From Devosia pacifica (GTDB taxonomy: Bacteria; Pseudomonadota; Alphaproteobacteria; Rhizobiales; Devosiaceae), in NCBI RefSeq assembly GCF_014652635.1, contig NZ_BMZE01000005.1, positions 1-32,500 on the forward strand: 32,500 nucleotides of DNA, given 5' to 3'. Made by a program: the position numbers and the translations under genes. The notes under the pieces are model-generated. The model was not told where the DNA came from. It was given only the letters and a program-made list of their open reading frames with translations, and did no database searches. This document shows positions 25,688 through 32,500 of the stretch, piece by piece. Numbering within the stretch: the stretch's first letter is position 1; every line of letters begins with the position of its first letter.

Positions 25688-25717
25688 TTGCACGAATCGT
25701 CGAGAGATCGTGCTATA
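25688..25717 (+). promoter_or_regulatory. Likely promoter of the HerA-like ATPase gene
   Basis: TTGCAC (25688-25693), an 18-base spacer and GCTATA (25712-25717), continuing into GG, resemble alphaproteobacterial housekeeping promoters. Transcription would start near 25725, about 65 bases before the ATG and just after the inverted repeat. Confidence 0.5.
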
Positions 25718-25788
25718 GGCTCCGTTTAGGAAACCCTGAGCGTTCGCCTCTCCCGCTAGATGCGAGCGCATCCCCAGCCGGAGACAGT

Positions 25789-27291
25789 ATGCAGGTCGCC
25801 ATCGATATGGGCACTGCGCAGCAAGCGCGCCCAGCCGAGCTCGATCTTGAGGAACTGCTCGCCACACGGCTTCTGGTGCAAGGCAATTCCGGATCGGGCA
25901 AGTCGCATCTCTTGCGGCGGCTTCTGGAACAGAGCGCCCCGTGGGTGCAGCAATGCGTAATCGATCCCGAAGGTGACTTCGTCACGCTTGCGGACAAGTT
26001 CGGCCATGTGGTCGTCGATGCCGCGCGCACCGAACATGAGCTGACGCGCATCGCCGGCCGCATCCGTGAACATCGCGTCTCCGTCGTGCTCGATCTCGAA
26101 GGGCTTGAAGTCGATCAGCAGATGCGCGCCGCCGCAGCATTTCTCGGCGGTCTGTTCGATGCTGATCGGGACTTCTGGTATCCGGTGCTCGTCGTCGTCG
26201 ACGAGGCGCAATTGTTCGCGCCTGCAGCCGCCGGCGACGTTTCCGATGAAGCACGAAAGCTCTCGCTCGGCGCCATGACCAACCTCATGTGCCGTGGGCG
26301 CAAGCGCGGTCTGGCGGGCGTCATCGCAACGCAGCGGCTTGCAAAACTCGCCAAGAACGTTGCCGCCGAGGCGAGCAACTTTTTGATGGGCCGCACCTTC
26401 CTCGATATCGATATGGCGCGGGCTGCTGACCTGCTCGGCATGGACCGGCGCCAGGCAGAACAATTTCGCGATCTCGAGCGCGGACGCTTCATCGCCCTCG
26501 GCCCGGCTCTTTCGCGCCGTCCGCTGCCGATCACCATCGGGCCGGTGGAAACAGCCGCGCGCTCGACCAGCCCAAAACTTACCCCCTTGCCGGAAGCGCC
26601 GGAGGACGCCGAGTCGCTTCTCTTCGCACCGATCGCCGAGCCGGTCCGCAGAACACCACGCCCCGCGCCACCGCCGCCACGCCCGACCGACGACATCATC
26701 GAAGAAGTCGCGCGTCCGCAATCTCCAGAGCCCGCACCTTCGAGCCTCTTTCCTGAAATCGATGCGGCCGAGCGCAATGCGATGATCGAGGAGGTCATGC
26801 ACCAATTGCTGGACGATCCGGATTCCGGCTTCCGGACCACGGCGGTGCTCTATCAGGATTTCCTCGTGCGTTGCCGCATTCGGCGTGTGCCGGGCGAGGC
26901 ACCATCGCTTTCCTCGTTCAAGCGCAAACTTGCGATTGCGCGCGCCGGCGCCGAGGGCACCATCGCCGAAGATCCGGCCTGGCAGCAGGCGCTCAAGCTT
27001 TCAGAGAGTCTTACAGACGACCTTCAGGGCGTGTTTCTGGTTCTGGCGCGCACTGCGCTCGCCGGCGCCCCCTGCCCGTCCGATGCCACCATCGCGCGCA
27101 TATACGGTACCCATTCGTTAACGCGCGCACGCCGACTGGTTACATATTTCGAGGAGCGGGGGCTGCTGGTGGTCCGCATGGATCTTCGCGGCGGCCGCAT
27201 TCTTGCTCTGCCCGATCTCGGCTGCGAGACAGCCCCTGGTGATCCCGCCGGGCCCGATAGCGAGGACATGGGCCGGGCGGCAGCGGAATAG
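25789..27291 (+). CDS. HerA-like/DUF87-type P-loop ATPase with C-terminal winged-helix-like region
   Basis: This 500-residue protein has a Walker A motif GNSGSGKS (32-39), PEGDF at about 60-64 and Walker B VLVVVDEAQ (D138, E139). RGRKRGLAGVIATQRLAKLAK follows (as RGRKRGLAGVIATQ and RLAKLAK), a HerA/FtsK-family sensor-like block. After residue about 265 there is a Pro/Ala-rich linker (RTPRPAPPPPRP), then a helical region, and at about 415-490 a segment resembling a winged helix (SDATIARIYGTHSLTRARRL). HerA ATPases pump DNA in repair or conflict systems, but the NurA nuclease is not encoded here, so the role is open. ATG 25789 follows GGAGA by four bases; the long upstream extension overlaps the promoter. 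Confidence 0.82.
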   Translation: MQVAIDMGTAQQARPAELDLEELLATRLLVQGNSGSGKSHLLRRLLEQSAPWVQQCVIDPEGDFVTLADKFGHVVVDAARTEHELTRIAGRIREHRVSVVLDLEGLEVDQQMRAAAAFLGGLFDADRDFWYPVLVVVDEAQLFAPAAAGDVSDEARKLSLGAMTNLMCRGRKRGLAGVIATQRLAKLAKNVAAEASNFLMGRTFLDIDMARAADLLGMDRRQAEQFRDLERGRFIALGPALSRRPLPITIGPVETAARSTSPKLTPLPEAPEDAESLLFAPIAEPVRRTPRPAPPPPRPTDDIIEEVARPQSPEPAPSSLFPEIDAAERNAMIEEVMHQLLDDPDSGFRTTAVLYQDFLVRCRIRRVPGEAPSLSSFKRKLAIARAGAEGTIAEDPAWQQALKLSESLTDDLQGVFLVLARTALAGAPCPSDATIARIYGTHSLTRARRLVTYFEERGLLVVRMDLRGGRILALPDLGCETAPGDPAGPDSEDMGRAAAE

Positions 27292-27443
27292 GCGCATTTT
27301 CATCGCCCGCAATTGGGTACTAGCAAAGCGCCATCTGCGGGCAAGCCATTCCAATGCGCTGGATGAATAGGCACTGCAGTAGACTCGTTTTTCGTCCTTG
27401 GCTGAGGCAAAACACAGCAGATTTATCAGGAGGATTATCGCTC

Positions 27444-28349
27444 ATGCGCCTCACCGCAATCGCGCTTGCGTTTACTCTCGGTCTTGCCGCTCCCGCCATG
27501 GCGCAGCAATCCGAAACCCGCCCACTGGTCGACGCCAACTGGTTGATTGACCACGCCGGCGACGAAAACCTCGTCATCCTCGACATCCGCGACAACATCG
27601 AAGGCACCGATCTCGGCGGCACGCCGTATATCGCAAATGCAGTCGTTGCGCCCTACGGCTCGGCCGGCTGGCGTACGGAGATCGATGGCGTACCGGGCAA
27701 GCTGCCCGCAATTGAAGACATCACCGCGCTGATCGGCAGCCTTGGGATCGACAATGATGATCATGTAGTGATCGTCCCGTGGGGCACCGATTCCTCGGAG
27801 TTCGGCGGCGCAACGCGCGTCTACTGGACCTTCAAGTATCTCGGCCACGAGGATGTCTCGATCCTCGATGGCGGCTGGCGTCAGCTGAGCGCCGCCGGCG
27901 GCGAATTCGTCGCCGAAGCGACGCAGCCTGAGCCCGCCGAGTTTACAGCTGACCTGCAAGAAGACCTGCTCGCAACGACCGAAGAGGTTGAGGCCGCGCT
28001 CGAAGACGGCATCGCGCTCGTCGATGGCCGCCCGGTCGAGCAGTACGAGGGCCAGAGCAAGAGCCCCGTCGTTGCGACTGCCGGCACTATCCCCGGTGCC
28101 GTCAACATTCCTCATAGCGAAGTCTACAGCGCTGACTACGCTGCGTTCGCGCAGCCTGAGACTGTCGCTTCGCTGACAGAGGCCGTTGGTCTTGCTGCCG
28201 ACGAGGAGAACATCGTTTTCTGCAATACTGGCCATTGGGCCTCAATCGCCTGGTTCGCCATCAGCGAAGTGCAGGGCAATCCCAATGCCAGCATGTATGA
28301 TGGCTCGATGTCGGAATGGACGCAGGACCCTGCGCATCCTGTAGAGTAA
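27444..28349 (+). CDS. Exported two-domain rhodanese (thiosulfate/mercaptopyruvate sulfurtransferase)
   Basis: This 301-residue protein has a clear Sec signal peptide (MRLTAIALAFTLGLAAPAMA, cleavage before QQSE), so it should work in the periplasm. Two rhodanese domains follow: a catalytically empty first one (about 28-155, VILDIRDNIEGTD, VSILDGGWRQL) and a second with the active-site cysteine C260 in VFCNTGHWAS. The enzyme moves sulfane sulfur from thiosulfate or a related donor to a thiophilic acceptor. AGGAGG lies ten bases before the ATG. A terminator-like hairpin lies between it and the YeeE/YedE transporter gene 68 bases downstream; shared sulfur chemistry argues that they belong together. 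The acceptor is unknown; the cysteine-repeat protein encoded downstream is one candidate (inference). Confidence 0.9.
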   Translation: MRLTAIALAFTLGLAAPAMAQQSETRPLVDANWLIDHAGDENLVILDIRDNIEGTDLGGTPYIANAVVAPYGSAGWRTEIDGVPGKLPAIEDITALIGSLGIDNDDHVVIVPWGTDSSEFGGATRVYWTFKYLGHEDVSILDGGWRQLSAAGGEFVAEATQPEPAEFTADLQEDLLATTEEVEAALEDGIALVDGRPVEQYEGQSKSPVVATAGTIPGAVNIPHSEVYSADYAAFAQPETVASLTEAVGLAADEENIVFCNTGHWASIAWFAISEVQGNPNASMYDGSMSEWTQDPAHPVE

Positions 28350-28372
28350 ATCTGAACCGATTTGATCATCGG

Positions 28373-28402
28373 GCGGGCGGGGCGCTGTCCCGCCCGCTTT
28401 TT
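28373..28402 (+). terminator. Intrinsic terminator or attenuator between the rhodanese and transporter genes
   Basis: GCGGGCGGG (28373-28381) pairs with CCCGCCCGC (28389-28397) around a seven-base loop and is followed by five T (28398-28402). It lies 24 bases after the rhodanese stop and 15 bases before the next ATG. Either the rhodanese is a single-gene transcript or part of the RNA reads through, giving more rhodanese than transporter. Confidence 0.8.
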
Positions 28403-28416
28403 CATAGAGATCCTAA

Positions 28417-29631
28417 ATGAGCGACATCGCAACGCCCGCCCCCAACTACCTGCCCGCAGCCACGTCCGATCGCCTGCCGGCGATGGTCGCAGCGGCCATG
28501 CTGTTGATCGGATTTTTTGCCATCACGCTGCTGGTGGATCTTCGTCAGGCGAGCCTGTTCCTCGTCGGTGGTGGGCTGGGCGCGGCGCTGTATCACGGCT
28601 CGTTCGGCTTCACCGGCGGCTGGCGCCGCATGGTGGTCGAGAAGCGCGGTCGCGGCATGCGCGCCCAGATGCTGATGATCGGCGTCGCCGCCATCGCCAT
28701 GCTGCCACTTCTGGCCGCAGGATCTCTCGGTGGCCAGGCCCTCGTTGGCGCGCTGGCGCCCGTCGGCGTATCGGTGGTAATCGGCGCTGCAATCTTCGGG
28801 CTCGGCATGCAGCTTGGCGGCGGATGCGGTTCCGGCACCCTGTTTACCGTCGGTGGCGGCTCCTCCCGCATGCTGATCACCCTCGTCTTCTTCATCGTCG
28901 GCGCGGTTATCGGCACGGCGCACCTGCCTTGGTGGCTGGCCCAGCCCTCGCTGCCGCCAATCGATCTGGGTCGCCAGTTCGGCCCGGGTCTTGCCATTGC
29001 AGCAACGATTGCCGGCCTGGCGCTCGTCGCGCTCATCACGGCTCTTGTCGAGCGGCGCGCCCATGGTGATATCGAAAAGGATGTCGGGCCGCGTCGCCCG
29101 GGCTGGACCTGGCTGCTCTACGGGCCGTGGCCGCTGGTGGGTGCCGGTCTCGTTCTGGCGATCCTTAACGTCGCGACTCTCTTGCTTGCCGGCCACCCGT
29201 GGTCGATCACCTATGGCTTTGGCCTTTGGGGGGCAAAGATCGCCGACGCGATCGGTATCCCTGTTGCGAGCTGGGAGTTCTGGACATGGCCGGCACAAGC
29301 CAGCGCTCTGAACAGTTCGGTCCTGACCGACAACACCTCGGTGATGAATTTCGGTATCATCCTCGGTGCCGGCCTGTCGGCGGCGCTTGCAGGCAAGTTC
29401 GCTCCCAAGGTCAAGGTGCCGCTGGCATCATTTGCCGCCGCAGCGATTGGCGGGCTGCTGATGGGCTATGGCGCTCGCCTGTCCTTCGGCTGCAATATCG
29501 GGGCACTGTTCTCCGGCATCGCCTCGGGCAGTCTTCATGGTTGGGTGTGGTTCGCCGCTGCCTTCGTCGGCTCTTTCGCCGGCATCTATGTTCGGCCGTT
29601 ATTCGGCCTTGATGGGTTGAGCCGCAAATGA
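28417..29631 (+). CDS. YeeE/YedE-family transporter (TsuA-like thiosulfate uptake protein)
   Basis: This 404-residue inner-membrane protein has about ten hydrophobic segments. The family's two cysteine-bearing half-repeats are visible: QLGGGCGSGTLFTVGGGS with C137 and RLSFGCNIGALFSGIASGSL with C359, the latter followed by HGWVWF. In TsuA (YeeE) conserved cysteines pass thiosulfate through the membrane by transient S-S contacts (known). It could instead import selenium compounds or another sulfur species, as some YedE relatives are thought to. It lies downstream of an exported sulfurtransferase, overlaps the next gene by ATGA, and has only a weak AGAG ribosome site. No TsuB (TusA-like) gene is present in this window. 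Confidence 0.88.
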   Translation: MSDIATPAPNYLPAATSDRLPAMVAAAMLLIGFFAITLLVDLRQASLFLVGGGLGAALYHGSFGFTGGWRRMVVEKRGRGMRAQMLMIGVAAIAMLPLLAAGSLGGQALVGALAPVGVSVVIGAAIFGLGMQLGGGCGSGTLFTVGGGSSRMLITLVFFIVGAVIGTAHLPWWLAQPSLPPIDLGRQFGPGLAIAATIAGLALVALITALVERRAHGDIEKDVGPRRPGWTWLLYGPWPLVGAGLVLAILNVATLLLAGHPWSITYGFGLWGAKIADAIGIPVASWEFWTWPAQASALNSSVLTDNTSVMNFGIILGAGLSAALAGKFAPKVKVPLASFAAAAIGGLLMGYGARLSFGCNIGALFSGIASGSLHGWVWFAAAFVGSFAGIYVRPLFGLDGLSRK

Positions 29632-30161
29632 GCACGACACGCAATACCGTTCTGTTCGGCGCAGCCCTCGCGGCAACCACAGCGGCTGTGGCAGTCGATC
29701 ACTTCACCCATCCCCCGGCTCCGCCCGCTGCAGTATCTATGGTCACGGCCGATGCCCCGTGCGCAGCCGGCGCACCTTGTGCAGCCGGAGCTCCAAGCGC
29801 CGCGCCCTGCGCTGCAGGAGCGCCGGCCCCGGTGGCAGCCCCCTGCGCCGCGGGTGCTCCTGTCGCTCCCTGTGCAGCAGGCGCCCCTTGCGCCGCTGGT
29901 GCGCCACTCGCGCCACCACCGCCGGCACCGGCCCAGCCACCGGCTGAAACAGATCTTGCCGCGCCGCCCCCGCCGCCTGCGGCTCGACCCGAGCCCGAGG
30001 CCGATGAGGCAGCCGCTCCTTCCCTTGCGCCGCCACCGCCACCTCCGGCCACCCCGCCGGCAGATCAGGCCGAATCGCAACTCGCACCGCCACCGCCGGC
30101 TCCCTTGCCGATGCCCGAAAACGGCGAAACCACCAGTTCCCCTGTCAGTTCCGATGACTGA
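29628..30161 (+). CDS. Exported Ala/Pro-rich protein with six CAAGAP cysteine repeats (unknown)
   Basis: I do not recognise this 177-residue protein. Residues 8-22 are hydrophobic (VLFGAALAATTAAVA) and could be a signal peptide cut after AVA, or a membrane anchor. Residues 45-93 hold six copies of CAAGAP, with cysteines at 45, 51, 61, 73, 82 and 88. Two pairs of copies are directly adjacent; the others are spaced by short Ala/Pro/Val/Ser linkers. Residues 94-160 form a proline-rich tail with APPPPAP-type blocks and several acidic residues. There are no other cysteines. The gene overlaps the transporter gene (ATGA) and the next gene by eight bases, so it is translated as part of this operon. 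Exported cysteine arrays could carry sulfane sulfur or bind soft metals (inference). The long open frames on the opposite strand are composition artefacts. Confidence 0.75.
   Translation: MSTTRNTVLFGAALAATTAAVAVDHFTHPPAPPAAVSMVTADAPCAAGAPCAAGAPSAAPCAAGAPAPVAAPCAAGAPVAPCAAGAPCAAGAPLAPPPPAPAQPPAETDLAAPPPPPAARPEPEADEAAAPSLAPPPPPPATPPADQAESQLAPPPPAPLPMPENGETTSSPVSSDD
29760..29906 (+). repeat. Six CAAGAP-coding repeat units
   Basis: Six 18-base units encode CAAGAP. Their synonymous positions differ widely: the cysteine is TGC or TGT, and the Ala and Gly codons change from copy to copy (for example TGCGCAGCCGGC against TGTGCAGCAGGC). The protein repeat is therefore old and kept by selection on amino acids, not a recent DNA duplication. 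Confidence 0.85.
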
Positions 30162-30732
30162 GGAGTCTCCGAACCGTGCTCTCGAGGAAGTCGCCTATTG
30201 CGAGGCCTTGCTCGCCAAAGGCGGGCTGACAGTTACAACCGAAACCCTGCGTGATCAGCAGGGGCTGACGATGTGGACGCACTACCCCGAAGGTGAAGTT
30301 TTCGACCCGGAAAGCGGGGGCCAGTGGTTTTACCATTGTCATGAAGACTCTTCCCAAAAGGGCGAACACGGCCACTTTCATTGCTTCGTCCGTCCCGATG
30401 GACGTGACGGACCAGTCCATCATCTGATCGCAATTGGTGTTGATGCGCATGGACGTTTGGTTCGGTTGTTCACCGTCAACCAATGGGTCGTCGGCGACAC
30501 TTGGCTCGCGGCAGAACCGACGATAGCCCTGCTTGAGCGCTTCAACATCGAGATGCCGCGGCCGTCCTATCTGGTCAATCGTTGGCTGACCGCCGTGGTA
30601 AGAGCTAACGAGATGGAGATCGCCGGTCTCATCCGAGAGCGGGACGCGGCCCTCGCGGCATATGTGCCGAATGACGACATGCCCGTGCACGAGGACCGCT
30701 CGCTGGAAGTAACCTCTGAACTGAAGTTTTAA
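30154..30732 (+). CDS. His/Cys-rich conserved-looking protein (possibly DUF6969-like), function unknown
   Basis: This 192-residue protein has no signal peptide or membrane helix and should be cytoplasmic. Its striking part is residues 43-90: THYPEGEVFDPESGGQWFYH, then HCH at 61-63, then EHGHFHCF with H72, H74, H76 and C77, and VHH at 88-90. This is a dense possible metal site on beta strands. I recall a domain of unknown function (DUF6969) with a similar HYP...DPES...HGHFH pattern, but cannot confirm it. The C-terminal half is helical and plain. It starts eight bases inside the preceding gene, and its stop is followed by 158 bases without any gene. Linkage to the YeeE/YedE transporter and the cysteine-repeat protein points to sulfur or metal handling (inference). 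Confidence 0.8.
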   Translation: MTEESPNRALEEVAYCEALLAKGGLTVTTETLRDQQGLTMWTHYPEGEVFDPESGGQWFYHCHEDSSQKGEHGHFHCFVRPDGRDGPVHHLIAIGVDAHGRLVRLFTVNQWVVGDTWLAAEPTIALLERFNIEMPRPSYLVNRWLTAVVRANEMEIAGLIRERDAALAAYVPNDDMPVHEDRSLEVTSELKF

Positions 30733-30890
30733 ATTGAGAATGCGCCCGGTTATATGATCGGGCATGATCAGTCGGGAGAAAGTTGCGTCATCGTTCGCCA
30801 CAGGCCATTAGGCCCCGCATCCTGGCCGCTCAACTGCTCCAGCCCTGGTGCTGACCTCCCCGCGGCCAAGGCCGCCAAGCCTGCCGCAGC

Positions 30891-31536
30891 AGCGCCCCGC
30901 AGCGCGATGAGCGGCTCGGCTGGACTGGTGACGCTCAGGTGTTCGCGGGCACGGCCTGTTACCTAGGCGACGTGCACGGCCTTTAGAAAATGGCTGCGGG
31001 ATCTAATGGCGGACCAGCGTCAGGATGGCGCCGTGCCCCATGTTTGCCCGGACCCGGGCGCGACGACCATCTGGGAGCGCTGGGATGCCGTACAGGCGGA
31101 TGGAACGATCTACGATCCGCAGATGAACTCGTACAATCACTACGCCTATGGCGCGGTGTGACAATGGCTGCTCGAAGGCGTTGCCGGGTTTCGGCCCGCC
31201 CCCGAAAAACCGGGGCTTGAAACCATTGTTTTCGAGCCGACGATTCTGCCCGCCCTTTCACCGGTACACGCGACGCATGACAGTCCGCGAGGCATGGTCT
31301 CGGCAGCGTGGAGCGTTGAGGGTGACCTGGTTCGCTACGACCTCGAAGTCCCGGATTCATCAAGCGGGCTTTTGAGGTTGCGATCAGAATACCGCAATAC
31401 CCGTCTTGACAACAAACCCATAGACACGGGGAGGGATCATGGTCTCTCGCCCGGTCGGCACGTCGTCACGTTCAATTACACCGAGACCCCACGCGATACG
31501 GCTCGTGGTCCAGACATCAATGCGCGTACGCCCTGA
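30891..31536 (+). pseudogene. Decayed GH78 alpha-L-rhamnosidase fragment
   Basis: Three frame-separated blocks match the conserved order of GH78 enzymes. At 30897-30980 the frame reads PQRDERLGWTGDAQVF and continues to GDVHGL before a TAG. A one-base shift near 30978 then gives KWLRDLMADQRQDGAVPHV. This runs straight into ATTIWERWDAVQADG at 31063, so the catalytic (alpha/alpha)6 barrel in between, some 200 residues, is deleted. The typical NHYAYGAV is followed by an in-frame TGA (31159-31161) and then QWLLEGVAGFRP and the C-terminal beta-sandwich to a TGA at 31536. Everything upstream of about 30891 (N-terminal domains) is missing. The gene is dead; the family is recognised from memory of its motifs. 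Bases 30733-30890 and 31537-31584 show nothing else. Confidence 0.85.
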
Positions 31537-31584
31537 TGGCATCTGCCGCAGCACTCTTCTCAAAGGCCGCGGCAGAAAACGCTG

Positions 31585-32500
31585 CTAGAACTCGCTCCAT
31601 TCCTGCTTTAGCGCAGTATTGCCGCTGACAGCGTACAAGCGATCCTGCTCGGGCGCACGCTTGGGCTTTTTTGCCGGCTGAACGGGGGAAGCCGTGTTGG
31701 TCGTAAACATTGCGACCATGTGGTCGAGATCCCGCGCACGCTCCTCTGTCTGATCGATCGTCGCATTCATCTCTTCGACCAAAGCGGCATTGTGCTGCGT
31801 CATCTCATCCATTTGGCGTATGGCAACATTGACCTCGGCGATGGCACCCGCCTGCTCCTGATTGGCCTCGGCGATCTCTTGGATCAGGTGAGCGTTCTGC
31901 CTGATCTGGCCTACCATGAATTCGAGCTTGCTGGCGGCCGCGGCAACCAGCTTGCTGCCATCGACCACTTCACCGCCTGATCGATCGATCAGCGCCTTGA
32001 CCTCTGATGACGCATTTGCAGCCGATTGCGCCAGACGACGTACTTCGACCGCCACCACGGCAAATCCCTTGCCGGCGTCGCCGGCCCTTGCGGCCTCCAC
32101 AGAGGCATTGAGGGCCAGCAAGTTCGTTTGGAACGCGATATCATCGATCATCCCGATGATCTTGGAAATCTTGGCGGATGAAGCGGAAATCCGCTCCATG
32201 GCCTCGCTCGCCTCCCCCATCACCGAACCGGTTTCATCGGCCGAGCGCGTCGCCATCTGCATGCCTGCGCTCGCCGATTGCACCCTGCCCGAGTTCGCAG
32301 TCACACGTTCAGACAGTTGCTCGAGCGCAGCAGATGTCTCCTCGATTGCAGCCGCCTGGCGCGTTGTGCGCTCGGCGAGATCATTGGCACCGGTCAACAG
32401 TTCACCAGTCGCATCACGCGTCTGGGCCGATGTCTCGCGCAAGCGGGAAATGATTTCGGTTATCTGGTGCACTGTTTCATTATAGGCGCGGCGAACTTCA
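31585..32500 (-). CDS. Methyl-accepting chemotaxis protein, C-terminal part (runs off the window)
   Basis: The frame is open at the right edge of the window (no stop through 32500), so the sensor, membrane and HAMP regions lie outside. The visible part, about 304 residues, is the cytoplasmic signalling coiled coil. The highly conserved hairpin tip reads [20 protein letters not shown] and continues [20 protein letters not shown]. It binds CheA and CheW. Flanking glutamate/glutamine-rich helices carry methylation sites (for example [16 protein letters not shown]). The last five residues, EWSEF, fit the xWxxF pentapeptide that tethers CheR/CheB in high-abundance receptors. A GTG at 32472 is not a real start. 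No other chemotaxis genes are in the window. Confidence 0.93.
   Translation of the reverse strand, partial: EVRRAYNETVHQITEIISRLRETSAQTRDATGELLTGANDLAERTTRQAAAIEETSAALEQLSERVTANSGRVQSASAGMQMATRSADETGSVMGEASEAMERISASSAKISKIIGMIDDIAFQTNLLALNASVEAARAGDAGKGFAVVAVEVRRLAQSAANASSEVKALIDRSGGEVVDGSKLVAAAASKLEFMVGQIRQNAHLIQEIAEANQEQAGAIAEVNVAIRQMDEMTQHNAALVEEMNATIDQTEERARDLDHMVAMFTTNTASPVQPAKKPKRAPEQDRLYAVSGNTALKQEWSEF

Noticed and set aside
27305..27342. GCCCGCA and TGCGGGC inverted repeat after the HerA-like gene
   Set aside because: Only seven pairs with a 24-base loop and no T-run, so not convincing as a terminator.
29586..30080. Long minus-strand open frames opposite the CAAGAP gene, rich in Gly/Arg/Trp
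   Set aside because: They are the complement of a GC-rich Pro/Ala/Cys-coding stretch. They have no ribosome site and no family motifs, and the plus-strand frame is embedded in an operon by start-stop overlaps.
30754..30966. Small plus-strand open frame of 70 codons after the His-rich gene
   Set aside because: Its reading frame cuts across the GH78 remnant, and it has no ribosome site or recognisable sequence.
31544..31575. CTGCCGC and GCGGCAG inverted repeat downstream of the chemoreceptor gene
   Set aside because: Long loop and no U-tract on either strand; it could arise by chance in this composition.

Overview
The window looks like chromosomal DNA of a GC-rich alphaproteobacterium, probably of the order Hyphomicrobiales (Rhizobiales). 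This rests on the alphaproteobacterial form of ribosomal protein bL36, the GPDRRR-tailed receiver protein, the paired ATP-dependent DNA ligase and MBL-fold exonuclease, the xWxxF-tailed chemoreceptor and uniform codon use. I cannot name the genus. Gene order and content look like an ordinary chromosome: I see no phage, transposase, CRISPR array, tRNA or rRNA.

Layout. (1) 1-400: rpmJ (bL36) on the minus strand, with a good promoter and a terminator-like hairpin in its short leader. (2) 401-898: a stand-alone receiver-domain protein lacking the usual acidic pocket. (3) 900-6477, minus: a complete oligopeptide/dipeptide ABC importer in the order oppA-oppB-oppC-oppD-oppF, with a very stable hairpin between oppA and oppB. 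(4) 6671-14801: a fatty-acid degradation locus. fadE-fadJ-fadI run on the minus strand, divergent from fadD and a MerR-family regulator on the plus strand. The shared promoter region holds a perfect ACGTTAACGT palindrome and a related second site exactly 20 bp away, which overlaps the likely fadE -35 box. (5) 14798-17376, minus: an exonuclease-ligase DNA-repair pair. (6) 17483-19341: an esterase and an aldo/keto reductase, ended by a strong terminator. (7) 19381-22290, minus: a large M16C (PreP-like) zinc peptidase. (8) 22423-25626: an aldo/keto reductase and a GntR/FCD regulator, divergent from a Gfo/Idh/MocA oxidoreductase; probably a small sugar or polyol catabolic unit. (9) 25789-27291: a HerA-like ATPase. 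(10) 27444-30732: a sulfur cluster made of an exported two-domain rhodanese, a YeeE/YedE (TsuA-like) thiosulfate-type transporter, an exported protein with six CAAGAP repeats and a proline-rich tail, and a His/Cys-rich cytosolic protein. The last three genes overlap one another. (11) 30891-31536: the decayed remnant of a GH78 alpha-L-rhamnosidase gene. (12) 31585-window end, minus: the C-terminal part of a methyl-accepting chemotaxis protein.

The least explained and most interesting part is region 10. A thiosulfate-type uptake channel is translationally coupled to an exported protein carrying six regularly spaced cysteines, and to a protein with a dense HCH/HGHFHC cluster. The repeat copies differ in synonymous codons, so the amino-acid pattern looks conserved rather than freshly duplicated. 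I infer a sulfur- or metal-handling module; its function is unproven.
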